Shown piece after piece: positions 34,345 through 43,379 of a stretch of 64,000 nucleotides of DNA. Under the pieces are notes generated by a model that saw nothing but the letters and a program-made list of their open reading frames with translations, searched no databases and was not told where the DNA came from. Both the position numbers and the translations under genes were made by a program. The first letter of the stretch is position 1. The number at the start of each line of letters is the position of its first letter. This DNA is from Luteolibacter sp. Y139 (lineage in GTDB: Bacteria > Verrucomicrobiota > Verrucomicrobiia > Verrucomicrobiales > Akkermansiaceae), in the NCBI RefSeq assembly GCF_038066715.1, contig NZ_JBBUKT010000019.1, positions 1-64,000 of the forward strand, read 5' to 3'.

Positions 34345-34902
34345 ATGCCCTCCCTTTCCAAAGTCCTGAATTTCGCCGGGTCCCTCATCGATCCCCGGTC
34401 GTATCTTCACATCCTGAAAATGATCCACTACAGCGGCTACAGTCATGTCCGCGAACGTGGCAAGATCACGAAGGGCAAGGGCACGGGCATCGCCCCGAAT
34501 GCCTCGCTGCGAAACGGCGAGCGCATCCAGATGGGCCACGACTGTCACATCGGCGAGCGTTGTTACCTGTGGGCCGGCGATTCCACCGGCCGCATCATCA
34601 TCGGGAACTTCGTCTCGCTCGCGCCCGAAGTTTTCATCACTGCTTCAGACTATCGCTTCGAAGCCGGCAAACCCTTCCGGCAACAACCGAAGAACGAACG
34701 CGACATCCGCATCGGAAATGACGTGTGGCTCGGTGCCCGCGTCGTCATCACCGCCGGCGTCACCATCGGTGACGGCTGCATCGTCGGTGCCGGAGCTGTC
34801 GTCACCAAAGATCTTCCCGCCGGCTCGATCGCCGCGGGAGTCCCTGCCCGGGTCATCGGAACACGAGAACCCGTAACTGCTGGTCAATCATCCCCCCCAT
34901 GA
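34345..34902 (+). CDS. Left-handed beta-helix acetyltransferase (WcaF/maltose acetyltransferase-like)
   Basis: 185 residues from the ATG at 34345; a GTG at 34336 would add three. The hexapeptide-repeat core runs from about 75 to 170, with [36 protein letters not shown], and the signature [36 protein letters not shown] followed by AGVPARVIG. It likely O-acetylates a sugar of the repeat unit using acetyl-CoA. The last residues (SSPP) are encoded by the C7 run that also precedes the next start, so the stop overlaps the ATG of the following glycosyltransferase. Confidence 0.82.
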   Translation: MPSLSKVLNFAGSLIDPRSYLHILKMIHYSGYSHVRERGKITKGKGTGIAPNASLRNGERIQMGHDCHIGERCYLWAGDSTGRIIIGNFVSLAPEVFITASDYRFEAGKPFRQQPKNERDIRIGNDVWLGARVVITAGVTIGDGCIVGAGAVVTKDLPAGSIAAGVPARVIGTREPVTAGQSSPP

Positions 34903-35849
34903 AAGCCGACGTAGCCATCGTCATCGTGTCCTACAATTCGCGGGACCACATCGGAGCCTGCCTCGAAAGCGTCTTCGCCCAGAGGAAGTCCGTCACCCAA
35001 CAGGTCATCGTGGTCGATAACGACTCCCGCGATGATACCGTCAATTTCATCCGCGAGAACTTCCCGGAAGTCGAACTGGTGCTGCCCGGCGCCAACCTCG
35101 GCTTTGCCAAGGGCGTGAACCTCGGCGTGAAGCACTCGAATGCGGAGTATGTGCTGCTCCTCAATCCGGATACCGAGATCCTCGACCACGCCGTCGATGT
35201 GATCGTCGACTTCGCCCGCAAGAATCCGAATCACGGCCTCTACGGTGGCCGCACCCTTCGTCCGGATGGCAGCCTCGAGCCGTCTTCCTGCTGGGGTCGC
35301 CCCACGCTGTGGAGCATGACCTTGTTCGCCTTCGGTCTCACCACCATCGCGCCGAAAAACCGCTTCCTCGATCCCGAGTCGCTCGGCTCCTGGCAACGCG
35401 ACACCGTCCGTGAAGTCGGCGTCATCACCGGCTGCTTTCTGCTCTCCCCCACGGAGGTGTGGAACCAGCTCGGCGGTCTCGACGAGCGCTACTTCATGTA
35501 TGGCGAGGATGCCGACCTGGCCATGCGCGCCCACGCCGCCGGCTACCGCCCGGTCATCTGCCCGGACGCGACCCTCATCCACGAAGTCGGCGCCTGCTCC
35601 GACACGCCGGTCCACAAGACGATGCTGCTCTACCGCGGCAAGGCGAGCTTGGTCCGCACGCACTGGACCGGCCTCGCCCAATGGCTCGGCCTGTTCTTCC
35701 TCGCCACCGGCACCGGCCTCCGCGCCGCCATCAGCAAGGTGAAGGGCTCCAACCCGGACTCTTCCAATAGCGCCGCCGCCCGCTGGCAGACGCTGTGGTC
35801 GGAGCGCAACAAGTGGATCTGCGGCTACAGCAGCAGCCCCACCGCCTGA
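34899..35849 (+). CDS. Family 2 glycosyltransferase (rhamnosyltransferase-like)
   Basis: 316 residues. The GT-A fold starts with VAIVIVSYNSRDHIGACLESVFAQ, then VVDNDSRDDTV, a GANLGFAKGVNLG segment, and LLLNPDTEIL, where the NPD sequence takes the place of the DXD metal site. The acceptor-side motif GCFLLSPTEVWNQLGGLDERYFMYGEDADLAMRA is typical of rhamnosyltransferases related to WbbL. This agrees with the rhamnose synthesis genes at 54-58 kb, though the donor remains inferred. The start codon follows a C7 run with no other ribosome site. Confidence 0.85.
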   Translation: MKADVAIVIVSYNSRDHIGACLESVFAQRKSVTQQVIVVDNDSRDDTVNFIRENFPEVELVLPGANLGFAKGVNLGVKHSNAEYVLLLNPDTEILDHAVDVIVDFARKNPNHGLYGGRTLRPDGSLEPSSCWGRPTLWSMTLFAFGLTTIAPKNRFLDPESLGSWQRDTVREVGVITGCFLLSPTEVWNQLGGLDERYFMYGEDADLAMRAHAAGYRPVICPDATLIHEVGACSDTPVHKTMLLYRGKASLVRTHWTGLAQWLGLFFLATGTGLRAAISKVKGSNPDSSNSAAARWQTLWSERNKWICGYSSSPTA

Positions 35850-35871
35850 TCCAGCGAACCAACGCCCCCCC

Positions 35872-36759
35872 ATGATCAGCGTTGTCATTCCCAGCTATAA
35901 CCGCCGCGATTGCGTCCTCGCGCTGTTGGCCGATGTCCATGCCCAAGAGGGCGCGGACTTCGAGGTCATCGTCGTCGACGACCGCTCGCCGGACAACAGC
36001 GTCGAAGCCATCCGCGCCGCCTTCCCCCAGGTCACCCTCCTGGTGAACGAGAAGAACGGCGGCCCCGCCGTCACCCGCAACCGCGGCATCCGCGCGGCCA
36101 AGGGCGACATCATCGTCGGGCTCGACAGCGACGTCACGGTCCCCGACCGCCACGTCCTCGCCAACGTCCAGAAGCGCTTCAACCAGCACCCGAACGTCAC
36201 CGGCCTCGCCTTCCGTCTCTACAAGCCGGATGGCAAGTCGGAGGACACCCCGCGCTGGTGGCACCCGGTGCCGATCGACCAATACGCCGACAAGAGCTTC
36301 CTCACCTCCTACTTCAGCGGCACCGCCTACGCGTTCCGCCGCGAGGAGCTGATCGAGGCCGGGATGTATCCTGAAATCCTCTACATGCACTACGAGGAGG
36401 TCGAGCTGGCCTTCCGCATCCTGGACAAGGGCGGATCCATCCTCCACTGCCCGGAGCTCTCGGTCCTCCACCACGCCAATGAGGTCTCCCGCCGCAGCGA
36501 GGTCAGCGTCTTTTACAAGCCACGGAACCAGCTTCTGGTGGCCGTCGCCTGCCTGCCGGGCCTGAAGGCAGTGCAATATGCGGTCCCCCGGATGGCCTTC
36601 CAGTTCCTCACCGCCTGCCGCCGCGGCCACCTGAAGGATTTCATCCGCGCCATGCGCTCGGCTTCCCAGCTGATTCCCCGCCGTTTGGAGAAGCGCGAAC
36701 CCCTTCGCCCCGAGACCATGAAGCGAATTGGGGCCCTCAAACAGGGTCTTGCCCCCTGA
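35872..36759 (+). CDS. Family 2 glycosyltransferase
   Basis: 295 residues. GT-A signatures: ISVVIPSYNRRDCVLALL, VVDDRSPDNSV, NGGPAVTRNRGI, and the metal site GLDSDVTVP. A later FSGTAYAFRREELIEAGMYPEILYMHYEEVELAFRI block carries the acidic catalytic residues. The C-terminus is basic and may touch the membrane. Donor and acceptor are unknown. The ATG comes directly after seven C. It is the last gene before a 326-bp A/T-richer gap and may end a sub-operon. Confidence 0.85.
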   Translation: MISVVIPSYNRRDCVLALLADVHAQEGADFEVIVVDDRSPDNSVEAIRAAFPQVTLLVNEKNGGPAVTRNRGIRAAKGDIIVGLDSDVTVPDRHVLANVQKRFNQHPNVTGLAFRLYKPDGKSEDTPRWWHPVPIDQYADKSFLTSYFSGTAYAFRREELIEAGMYPEILYMHYEEVELAFRILDKGGSILHCPELSVLHHANEVSRRSEVSVFYKPRNQLLVAVACLPGLKAVQYAVPRMAFQFLTACRRGHLKDFIRAMRSASQLIPRRLEKREPLRPETMKRIGALKQGLAP

Positions 36760-37085
36760 AACGGAACGCCACCTGCTTTATTTCCTGTGTCTACATTGTC
36801 CCTCCGTAATTCCCGCATCCAACACAAGCCACTGAATACCAATGGTCAAATTTAGCTGTTAGGACACAAAAACGACTTAGACCTTGCTAACAGCACGATT
36901 ACCCGGACTCTAGGATTCTCAGATTTGAAAATCTCAGGTAAATTTAAAATTCGTTAAGCATCGCTTGCGATTGAAAACTAACGGACCAAGGAAAACGCGG
37001 AGCCCTCAACCCGCCTTTCAACCTTTCTCCCGGCCGGCCTGATCCCCCTCAAAACCAGCAAATCGGAAACCACCGAACCTGTTTC
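36760..37085 (+). promoter_or_regulatory. A/T-rich intergenic region upstream of the beta-helix protein
   Basis: The segment 36780-36990 is clearly richer in A/T than its surroundings and has the inverted repeat AGATTT/AAATCT around 36923-36936. It presumably holds the promoter of the 722-aa gene, but I found no clear -10/-35 or sigma-54 match and no real reading frame. Confidence 0.4.
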
Positions 37086-39254
37086 ATGAGAATCAAAGCC
37101 TACTTTTCCCTAGCTCTAGCATTGCTCGCCACGCCGTTCACGGCGTCGGCCAAGCCAACCCGCGTCCCATCCTTCGGCCCCAATGGCACCCATTGGCCGG
37201 AATTGATCCCGACGCCGTTCATGTACGACAACACGGTGTCGAACATCGTCAACGTCCCCTGCAACTGGACGGCCATCAAGAACGCCATCCAGGCCGTCAC
37301 CGCGGCCCAAGCCAATAGCGGCACGCTCATTTTGGTCGCTCCCGGCACTCTTTCCGGCTCCGGCACTTCGAGTGGTGCCACCCCGGTTCTCGAAAGCATC
37401 GGCTCCACCAGCTGGGGCCAGCGCGTCACCGTCGCTCCTCGCGACGGCTACGGCAGCGTGAAGTTCCAAAACGGCGTCCGCTTCGTGAAAGTCTACGGCG
37501 TCTGCTTCGCCGGCTTCGAATCGATCGATATCAGCGGCGTCAAAATGCACGGTTGCCAACGCTCCGCGCTTGCATGGATCAAATGCACCGGCCACCTCGG
37601 CATCTACGGCACCGATGGCTTCTTGACCCAGGGCATCGAGGTTGTGGAAGTCGTCCAGCCCAACAGCTACGTGGTCAATGACGACTCGGCGGACCTCTAT
37701 GCCGGTGGCGGCGGCTACGATAGCTGGCGCTTCGACGGCTGCTATCACGCACCCCGCTTCTTTGAAGTTCCCTACACCGGTGGCAAGCCGCACACCGACA
37801 CCTTCCAGATGGCAGCGGCCGGCGGCGGCAGCTACAGCAATATCACCTTGCGCGATAGCGCCTACTTCTCGTCCAACAACTGCTCGATCCAGACCGGCAA
37901 CGTGGACGGGCTTTTCCTCGAGAAGTGCTACGTGGTCTCGGGCGACGTCTCGCTTTCCCGCTACCCCCACCTTCCCGGTGGTGCCACCGAGGCAACCTCA
38001 AACGCTTTCAACGGTTCCGGCAAGAATTTCACCGCCAAGGACTCTGTCTTCATCGGCGGCATGGGCCTGAATGACACCGACTCGAGCCGCCCGTGGGCCT
38101 CCGTCCAGAATACCAAGACCAACAAGAGCTATGGCAGCCTCAGTGCTCCCCAGTCCGGATCCTGGACCGTGGACACCACTCTCAATGAGAACAACTCGGG
38201 CATGCCGCCCATCCCTACTGACACCTACCTGAACGACATCTGGAAGAACCCGGGCGCGACCACCAGCGTCCAGCGCCCCGTCTTCATCCCGGCCCCCGGC
38301 ACCTACAATGCCACCCAGCAGGTGACCATGACCTGCTCCACCTCGGGCTCGACCATCTATTACACCACCGACGGCAGCACCCCGACCACGTCGTCCACCC
38401 GCTACACGGGACCGGTCACCGTTTCGGCGACCACCTCCATCCGCGCCTTCGCGACTGCCAACGGCCTCGATCCTTCGGGAGTCCAGCCCGGCGACTACGT
38501 GATCGCCAACCAGGTGAACGCCCCGGTCATCTCTCCGAACGGCGGCTTCTTCAGCACGGCGCAGTCGGTGACCATCACCACCTCCACCTCGGGTGCCGCG
38601 ATCCGCTACACCTTGGACGGCAGCACGCCTTCCGCGTCCTCCACGCTCTACAGCGGCCCGGTCGTGATTTCCGCGTCCTCCACGCTGAAGGCGATCGGCG
38701 TCAAGGCGGGTGCCTTGGACAGCACCGTAACCGCAGCGAACTTCGGCATCGGCAATACCTACGTCTCGAGCGAGGCATGGACCAATATCGTGGTTCCAAC
38801 CCAGAACTCGCGCTTCACCGTCCGGTGGAATGCGACTCCTGATGGTCCCTTCATCGACGCCGTGACCGGCCTGGCACCGGCCGCCGTGAACGACTACAAG
38901 GATCTCGCCTGCATCGCCCGGTTCAATATCAACGGCACGATCGACGCCCGCAACGGCGGTGCCTATGCCGCGCTCGCCACGCTGAACTATTCCGCGGGAA
39001 CGATCTACCGCTTCCAGATGGACGTGGATTTCTCGACCAAGAAATACTCGGTGACCGTGACCCCTGACGGCGCGGCACCGGTCGTGATCGCGCAGAACTA
39101 CAGCTTCCGGACCGAGCAGGCCGCAGCTACCAGCTTCAATCACATGGCCCTCGTCGCCCTCCAAGGCGGCACGCACACCGTGTCCGACGTGGTCTTCGGC
39201 ACCTCGACGCCGCCGTCCGCTCCGCAAAACCTGCGGGTGACGTCGAATCCCTGA
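37086..39254 (+). CDS. Secreted beta-helix protein with two chitobiase-type C-terminal repeats
   Basis: 722 residues. Signal peptide about 1-22 (LALALLATPFTASA). Residues about 60-400 have the short repetitive strands of a right-handed parallel beta-helix (FVKVYGVCFAGFESIDISGVKMHGC, SNITLRDSAYFSSNNCSIQTGNVDGLFLEKC), a fold of polysaccharide lyases and epimerases; no catalytic set is certain. Two CHB_HEX_C-type beta domains follow (about 405-475 and 485-555), each with a YTxDGSTP motif, then a jelly-roll-like region to about 705. Placement inside the exopolysaccharide locus suggests a matrix-binding or polymer-modifying surface protein. It has its own A/T-rich upstream region and a strong terminator after it. 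Confidence 0.75.
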   Translation: MRIKAYFSLALALLATPFTASAKPTRVPSFGPNGTHWPELIPTPFMYDNTVSNIVNVPCNWTAIKNAIQAVTAAQANSGTLILVAPGTLSGSGTSSGATPVLESIGSTSWGQRVTVAPRDGYGSVKFQNGVRFVKVYGVCFAGFESIDISGVKMHGCQRSALAWIKCTGHLGIYGTDGFLTQGIEVVEVVQPNSYVVNDDSADLYAGGGGYDSWRFDGCYHAPRFFEVPYTGGKPHTDTFQMAAAGGGSYSNITLRDSAYFSSNNCSIQTGNVDGLFLEKCYVVSGDVSLSRYPHLPGGATEATSNAFNGSGKNFTAKDSVFIGGMGLNDTDSSRPWASVQNTKTNKSYGSLSAPQSGSWTVDTTLNENNSGMPPIPTDTYLNDIWKNPGATTSVQRPVFIPAPGTYNATQQVTMTCSTSGSTIYYTTDGSTPTTSSTRYTGPVTVSATTSIRAFATANGLDPSGVQPGDYVIANQVNAPVISPNGGFFSTAQSVTITTSTSGAAIRYTLDGSTPSASSTLYSGPVVISASSTLKAIGVKAGALDSTVTAANFGIGNTYVSSEAWTNIVVPTQNSRFTVRWNATPDGPFIDAVTGLAPAAVNDYKDLACIARFNINGTIDARNGGAYAALATLNYSAGTIYRFQMDVDFSTKKYSVTVTPDGAAPVVIAQNYSFRTEQAAATSFNHMALVALQGGTHTVSDVVFGTSTPPSAPQNLRVTSNP

Positions 39255-39273
39255 GGCTTCGCTTCCACTCTAT

Positions 39274-39307
39274 CGGCGGCACCGCGACGGGCGTGGTGCC
39301 GCCGTTT
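39274..39307 (+). terminator. Terminator after the beta-helix gene
   Basis: CGGCGGCACC (39274-39283) pairs with GGTGCCGCCG (39295-39304), ten pairs, followed by TTTC. It starts 20 bases after the stop codon. Confidence 0.7.
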
Positions 39308-39332
39308 CATCGCCCTCCCTCCCCTTTTTCCC

Positions 39333-40514
39333 GTGAATCCCCCCCCCGTCCGAGTTCTCTACAGTTTCCCGCACAAGCTAGGTGCGGGACGCATCTGCAC
39401 CACGGCCTGGCATCAGGTCGAGGGAGCCTCCCGCGCTGGCGCGCAGGTCACCGTGTTCGCGGGATCGCAGGTCCGCCCGGTGAATGACCGGATCAAGGTC
39501 AAGACGACGCTTTCCGTCGGCAAGCTGCGCGTGCCTTACAAGCTCATCGGTCGCGATCTCGCCTGCCACTGGCACGACATCGCCACCTCGATGTGGCTGA
39601 ATGCCCACCATCGCGAGGTCGATGTGGTGCATGGCTGGCCGCTCGGCTCGATCCGCACCATCCGCACCGCGAAGCGCCATGGCATCCCCGTGGTGCTGGA
39701 GCGGCCGAACGCACACACCGCCTATGCCTACGAGGAAGTCGAGCGGGAGAACCGCGACGTCGGCATCGTGCTGCCGGACAATCATGACCACGAGGTCGAC
39801 CCCAAGCGCCTCGCGCTGGAGGAGACCGAATACGCCGAGGCCGACTATCTACTATGCCCCTCGGACTTCGTGGCAAAGACCTTCATCGATCGCGGCTTCA
39901 CCGAATCGAAGCTGGTGCGCCACCAGTACGGCTACGACTTTTCCCGCTTCAGCCCGCAACCACCGAATGCCGCCGCCCATGACGGCCTCGTCATGATCTA
40001 CGCCGGCGTGGTCGAGCCGCGCAAGGGACTGCACCACGCGCTGAAGGCGTGGCTCGCCTCGGGTGCCCATGAAAAGGGCACCTTCATGGTCTGCGGCGAA
40101 TTCGTCCCCGGCTATCGCGAGCGCCTGGAGCCAATGCTTTCCCACCCCAGCGTGAAGATCATGGGCCATCGTACCGACCTGCCGGACCTCATGCGCCAGG
40201 CCGATGTCTTCGTGCTCTCCTCGGTCGAGGAAGGCAGCGCCCTTGTCACCTACGAAGCCCGCGGCTCGGGCTGCGTGCTGCTCGTTTCCGATGCCTCCGG
40301 CGCGGTCTGCGAACACATGCAAAACGGCCTCATCCATCCGCTCCGCGACGTGGCGGAATTGACGGCCCATCTCCGTCTGTTAGATAGCGACCGCGTGCTG
40401 CTGGAAAAACTCCGCGCGGCATCCGTCGCCGACTTGGACCAGCTGACGTGGGACCAAGCCGGCCGCCGTTTGGAAGAAGTCTATCGCAGTGTCCGGCGCA
40501 CCCACGCCGCTTGA
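39333..40514 (+). CDS. Family 4 glycosyltransferase
   Basis: 393 residues from a GTG at 39333, with a run of nine C as codons 3-5. The GT-B fold is visible: an N-terminal half with RVLYSFPHKLGAGRI, VDVVHGWPLGS and PVVLERPNAHT; and a C-terminal nucleotide-sugar half with MIYAGVVEPRKGLHHALKAW, VKIMGHRTDLPDLMRQADVFVLSSVEEGSALVTYEARGSG, the E-x7-E motif of GT4. It probably adds one sugar to the lipid-linked repeat unit on the cytoplasmic face. Donor unknown. It begins a run of closely spaced genes to 45.8 kb. Confidence 0.87.
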   Translation: MNPPPVRVLYSFPHKLGAGRICTTAWHQVEGASRAGAQVTVFAGSQVRPVNDRIKVKTTLSVGKLRVPYKLIGRDLACHWHDIATSMWLNAHHREVDVVHGWPLGSIRTIRTAKRHGIPVVLERPNAHTAYAYEEVERENRDVGIVLPDNHDHEVDPKRLALEETEYAEADYLLCPSDFVAKTFIDRGFTESKLVRHQYGYDFSRFSPQPPNAAAHDGLVMIYAGVVEPRKGLHHALKAWLASGAHEKGTFMVCGEFVPGYRERLEPMLSHPSVKIMGHRTDLPDLMRQADVFVLSSVEEGSALVTYEARGSGCVLLVSDASGAVCEHMQNGLIHPLRDVAELTAHLRLLDSDRVLLEKLRAASVADLDQLTWDQAGRRLEEVYRSVRRTHAA

Positions 40515-40550
40515 GCCCGTCACCCTTCCCTTTCTCCTGTTCCCCTTCTC

Positions 40551-41879
40551 GTGAGCGCACTCGGAATCATCTTCTTCCTCGTCACGGCCTTCGCGCTGCT
40601 CACCGTCGATCGAAAATGGGCGCTGGTCCCCTTCCTGATCGGCATCATCTACATGACCCACGGCCAGCGCTTCGAGCTGGCCGGAGTCGGCTTGCCCATC
40701 TTCCGCCTGCTGCTGGCGGTCGGGTTCTTCCGCATCCTCATCAAGGGCGAGGGCATCGAAGGCGGCGCGAATACCATCGATAAACTGTTGATCGCGTTCT
40801 TCGGGTGGATGTTCTTCGCCAGCTTCTTCCATGAAAGCGGCGCCGACGAGGCCGGGCCCCAGTTCATCATCGGCCAAGCCGCCGAAATCGGCATCTGCTA
40901 CCTGCTGGTGCGCTGCTACTGCCGGAATCTCGAGGAACTCTACTCGATCGTTGGCGTCCTCGGCCTCCTGTTGGTCCCGATCGCCTTGGAAATGCTCCAG
41001 GAAAAATACACCGGCAAGAACCTCTTCTCCTCCCTCTTCGGCGGGGTGAAAGTCGATGTCGTGATGCGGGACGGCGACCTCCGCGCCCGCGGTCCTTTCC
41101 GCCACGCGATTCTCGCGGGCACTGTCGGTGCCGGCCTGATCCCCCTGCTGATCGGCCTGTGGCGCACCAATCCACGCGCCGCGGCGACCGGCATCATCGC
41201 TTGCCTCACCATGGTCTTCGCCTGCTCGTCCAGCACTCCGCTCCTCGGACTGGCCTGCGGCCTCGGTTCCATGTGCCTGTGGTGGTTCCGCCCGTGGATG
41301 CCCCTCGTCCGCTGGTCCATCCCGGTCGGCTATCTGGCGCTGACGCTGCTGATGAAGCAGCCCGCCTACTTCATCATCGCGAAGCTCAGCCGCGGCGGCA
41401 GCACCGGCTGGCATCGCTCGCGCTTGATCGATGCGTTTGTGAAGCACTTCGACGAATGGTGGCTCATCGGCACCGACCACACGCGGTCATGGATGCCTTC
41501 CGGCTTGCCGGGCAAGGCCGACCACACCGACATCACCAACTACTACCTCGGCTTCGGCGTGAAGGGCGGCATCATCGCTGTCCTCCTCCTCTCCGCCATG
41601 ATCTGGGTCGCCTTCAAATGGGTCGGCAACATTCTGGACGCCCGGCCCGACCTCGAAAATCGCGACCGCTTCATGATCTGGTGCATGGGGGCCAGCCTCG
41701 CCGCTCACGCCGCCAGCAGCATCTCCGTCGCCTACTACGACCAGTCCTATGTCTTCTTCTGGTTCAGCATCGCCTCCATTGCATCCATGGCGGCCATGAT
41801 TTACGAACCCGCGGAGGAGCCCGAGGGGGTTCCCGATGGAAACAACCCCGGCCCCTACAGTTACGGGGTGCCGCGTTGA
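40551..41879 (+). CDS. Wzy-like O-antigen/exopolysaccharide polymerase
   Basis: 442 residues from a GTG at 40551. About ten to eleven hydrophobic helices spread over the whole length, with a large hydrophilic periplasmic loop at about 285-330 (GGSTGWHRSRLIDAFVKHF and IGTDHTRSWM), the arrangement of Wzy and WaaL enzymes of the O-antigen ligase superfamily. The sequence GWHRSRLIDAF with the downstream conserved region around GTDHT is the usual hallmark. It would polymerise repeat units flipped by the Wzx protein at 43369. The C-terminal 25 residues are hydrophilic. Confidence 0.8.
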   Translation: MSALGIIFFLVTAFALLTVDRKWALVPFLIGIIYMTHGQRFELAGVGLPIFRLLLAVGFFRILIKGEGIEGGANTIDKLLIAFFGWMFFASFFHESGADEAGPQFIIGQAAEIGICYLLVRCYCRNLEELYSIVGVLGLLLVPIALEMLQEKYTGKNLFSSLFGGVKVDVVMRDGDLRARGPFRHAILAGTVGAGLIPLLIGLWRTNPRAAATGIIACLTMVFACSSSTPLLGLACGLGSMCLWWFRPWMPLVRWSIPVGYLALTLLMKQPAYFIIAKLSRGGSTGWHRSRLIDAFVKHFDEWWLIGTDHTRSWMPSGLPGKADHTDITNYYLGFGVKGGIIAVLLLSAMIWVAFKWVGNILDARPDLENRDRFMIWCMGASLAAHAASSISVAYYDQSYVFFWFSIASIASMAAMIYEPAEEPEGVPDGNNPGPYSYGVPR

Positions 41880-41921
41880 GAAACCACCCCTGACCTCCGG
41901 AAGATCCCAATCCCCCCCCGA

Positions 41922-43379
41922 ATGAAATCTCCCGACACCGAACAAGACCTCATGCCACCCGCGACGCGATCCCGCGCCGCGGAACGCGCCGTGGCCCCTG
42001 CGGGGACCGGCGTGGCCATGAAGAAGATCTTGTTCATCGCCTACCACTTCCCGCCTGCGGGTGGCGGTGGCGTTCAGCGTTCGCTGAAGTTTGTCAAATA
42101 CCTGCCGGAAGCCGGCTACCTGCCCATCGTGCTGACCATCGAGGCCCCGGACGGCCGCCGCTGGACGCCGAAGGACCAGGCGCTGATGGACGAGGTGCCC
42201 GCCGGGGTGGAGATCCATCGCGTCTCGATCCCCGATGAGGTCCACACGCCCGGCAAGCTGGAGCGCGCGGCCCGCGAGTTGTTAGGCCTGCGCAGCCGCT
42301 TCGGCCGGACGTGGATGGAGCGCGCCATCGAGGCGGGAACGCGCATCGCCGAGCAAGAAAAGCCGGACCTGATCTTCGTCACGATGTCGCCCTTCGACGG
42401 GGCCGATGCCGCGGCCGAGATCTCCCGTCGCACCGGCATCCCCTGGGTCGCCGATCTCCGCGACCCGTGGGCGCTGGATGAATTCCAGCTGCACCGCACC
42501 GGCCTCCATCGCGAGCTGGAAAAGGCCCAGATGGAGCGTTCGCTGGAGAGCGCCGCGCTGGTCATCATGAACACGCCGGAGTCCGCTCGCCGCGTGAGGG
42601 AGACCATGCCCCGGATCGATCCGGCCAAGGTCGTCAGCCTGACCAATGGCTACGATGCCGAGGACTTCTCCGGCGAGGTCCCGCCGATCGGCGGAGGGAA
42701 GTTCAATATCGTCCACTCCGGCTATTTCCACGCCGAGCAGGGGCTGATGGAGCGGTCCCGCCAGCGCCAGTATCAGCTGTTAGGCCGCACCATTCCCGGC
42801 GTCGAGCGTCTCCCGCGCTCGCACTATTACCTGCTCCAGGCACTGGAGCAGTGGCTGAAGGAAGCTCCGGAAATCGCGAACGAGGTCCGCATGCACTGCG
42901 TCGGCGTTCTTTCGAAGGCCGACCAGGCCCTCATCGACGCCTCCCCGGCCAAGGAACTCTTCGTCTGCTCCGGCTACCTTAGCCACGCCGAGTGCCTCCG
43001 CTTCGTCCGCGGAGCCGATTTGCTGTTCCTGCCGATGCACAAGATGCCGGCAGGCATGAAGGCCGGCCTCGTGCCCGGGAAAACCTACGAATACATGGCC
43101 GCCGGGCGCCCGGTAGTGGCCACCCTCCCGGAAAGCGACGCCCGCGATTTCCTCACCCAGGCCGGCACCGGAGTCTTCTCCGCTCCGGGCGATGTGCACG
43201 GCCTGCTTGCAGCCTTGAAAGCCCAGCACGCGAAGTGGAAGACTGGCGGCAGGTCCTGCGATTGGAACGGCGAATTCGTCCGCCAGTTCGAGCGCAAGAA
43301 CCTCACCGCAAGACTCGCCGAATTCCTCACTCAAGTCCGCCGAGACACTTCCCTCCCCCCGATTTTGAATGCAGGCTGA
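41922..43379 (+). CDS. Family 4 glycosyltransferase
   Basis: 485 residues from the ATG at 41922, which follows eight C; an internal ATG at 42018 starts right at the conserved N-terminus MKKILFIAYHFPPAGGGGVQR and may be the true start. GT-B features: the GGGGVQRSLKFVKYLPE loop, LIFVTMSPFDGADAA, the WVADLRDPWALDEF motif, and a C-terminal half with LLFLPMHKMPAGMKAGLVPGKTYEYMAAGRPVVATLPESD. These resemble GT4 enzymes of capsule and slime loci. The end overlaps the flippase start by 11 bases. Confidence 0.82.
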   Translation: MKSPDTEQDLMPPATRSRAAERAVAPAGTGVAMKKILFIAYHFPPAGGGGVQRSLKFVKYLPEAGYLPIVLTIEAPDGRRWTPKDQALMDEVPAGVEIHRVSIPDEVHTPGKLERAARELLGLRSRFGRTWMERAIEAGTRIAEQEKPDLIFVTMSPFDGADAAAEISRRTGIPWVADLRDPWALDEFQLHRTGLHRELEKAQMERSLESAALVIMNTPESARRVRETMPRIDPAKVVSLTNGYDAEDFSGEVPPIGGGKFNIVHSGYFHAEQGLMERSRQRQYQLLGRTIPGVERLPRSHYYLLQALEQWLKEAPEIANEVRMHCVGVLSKADQALIDASPAKELFVCSGYLSHAECLRFVRGADLLFLPMHKMPAGMKAGLVPGKTYEYMAAGRPVVATLPESDARDFLTQAGTGVFSAPGDVHGLLAALKAQHAKWKTGGRSCDWNGEFVRQFERKNLTARLAEFLTQVRRDTSLPPILNAG

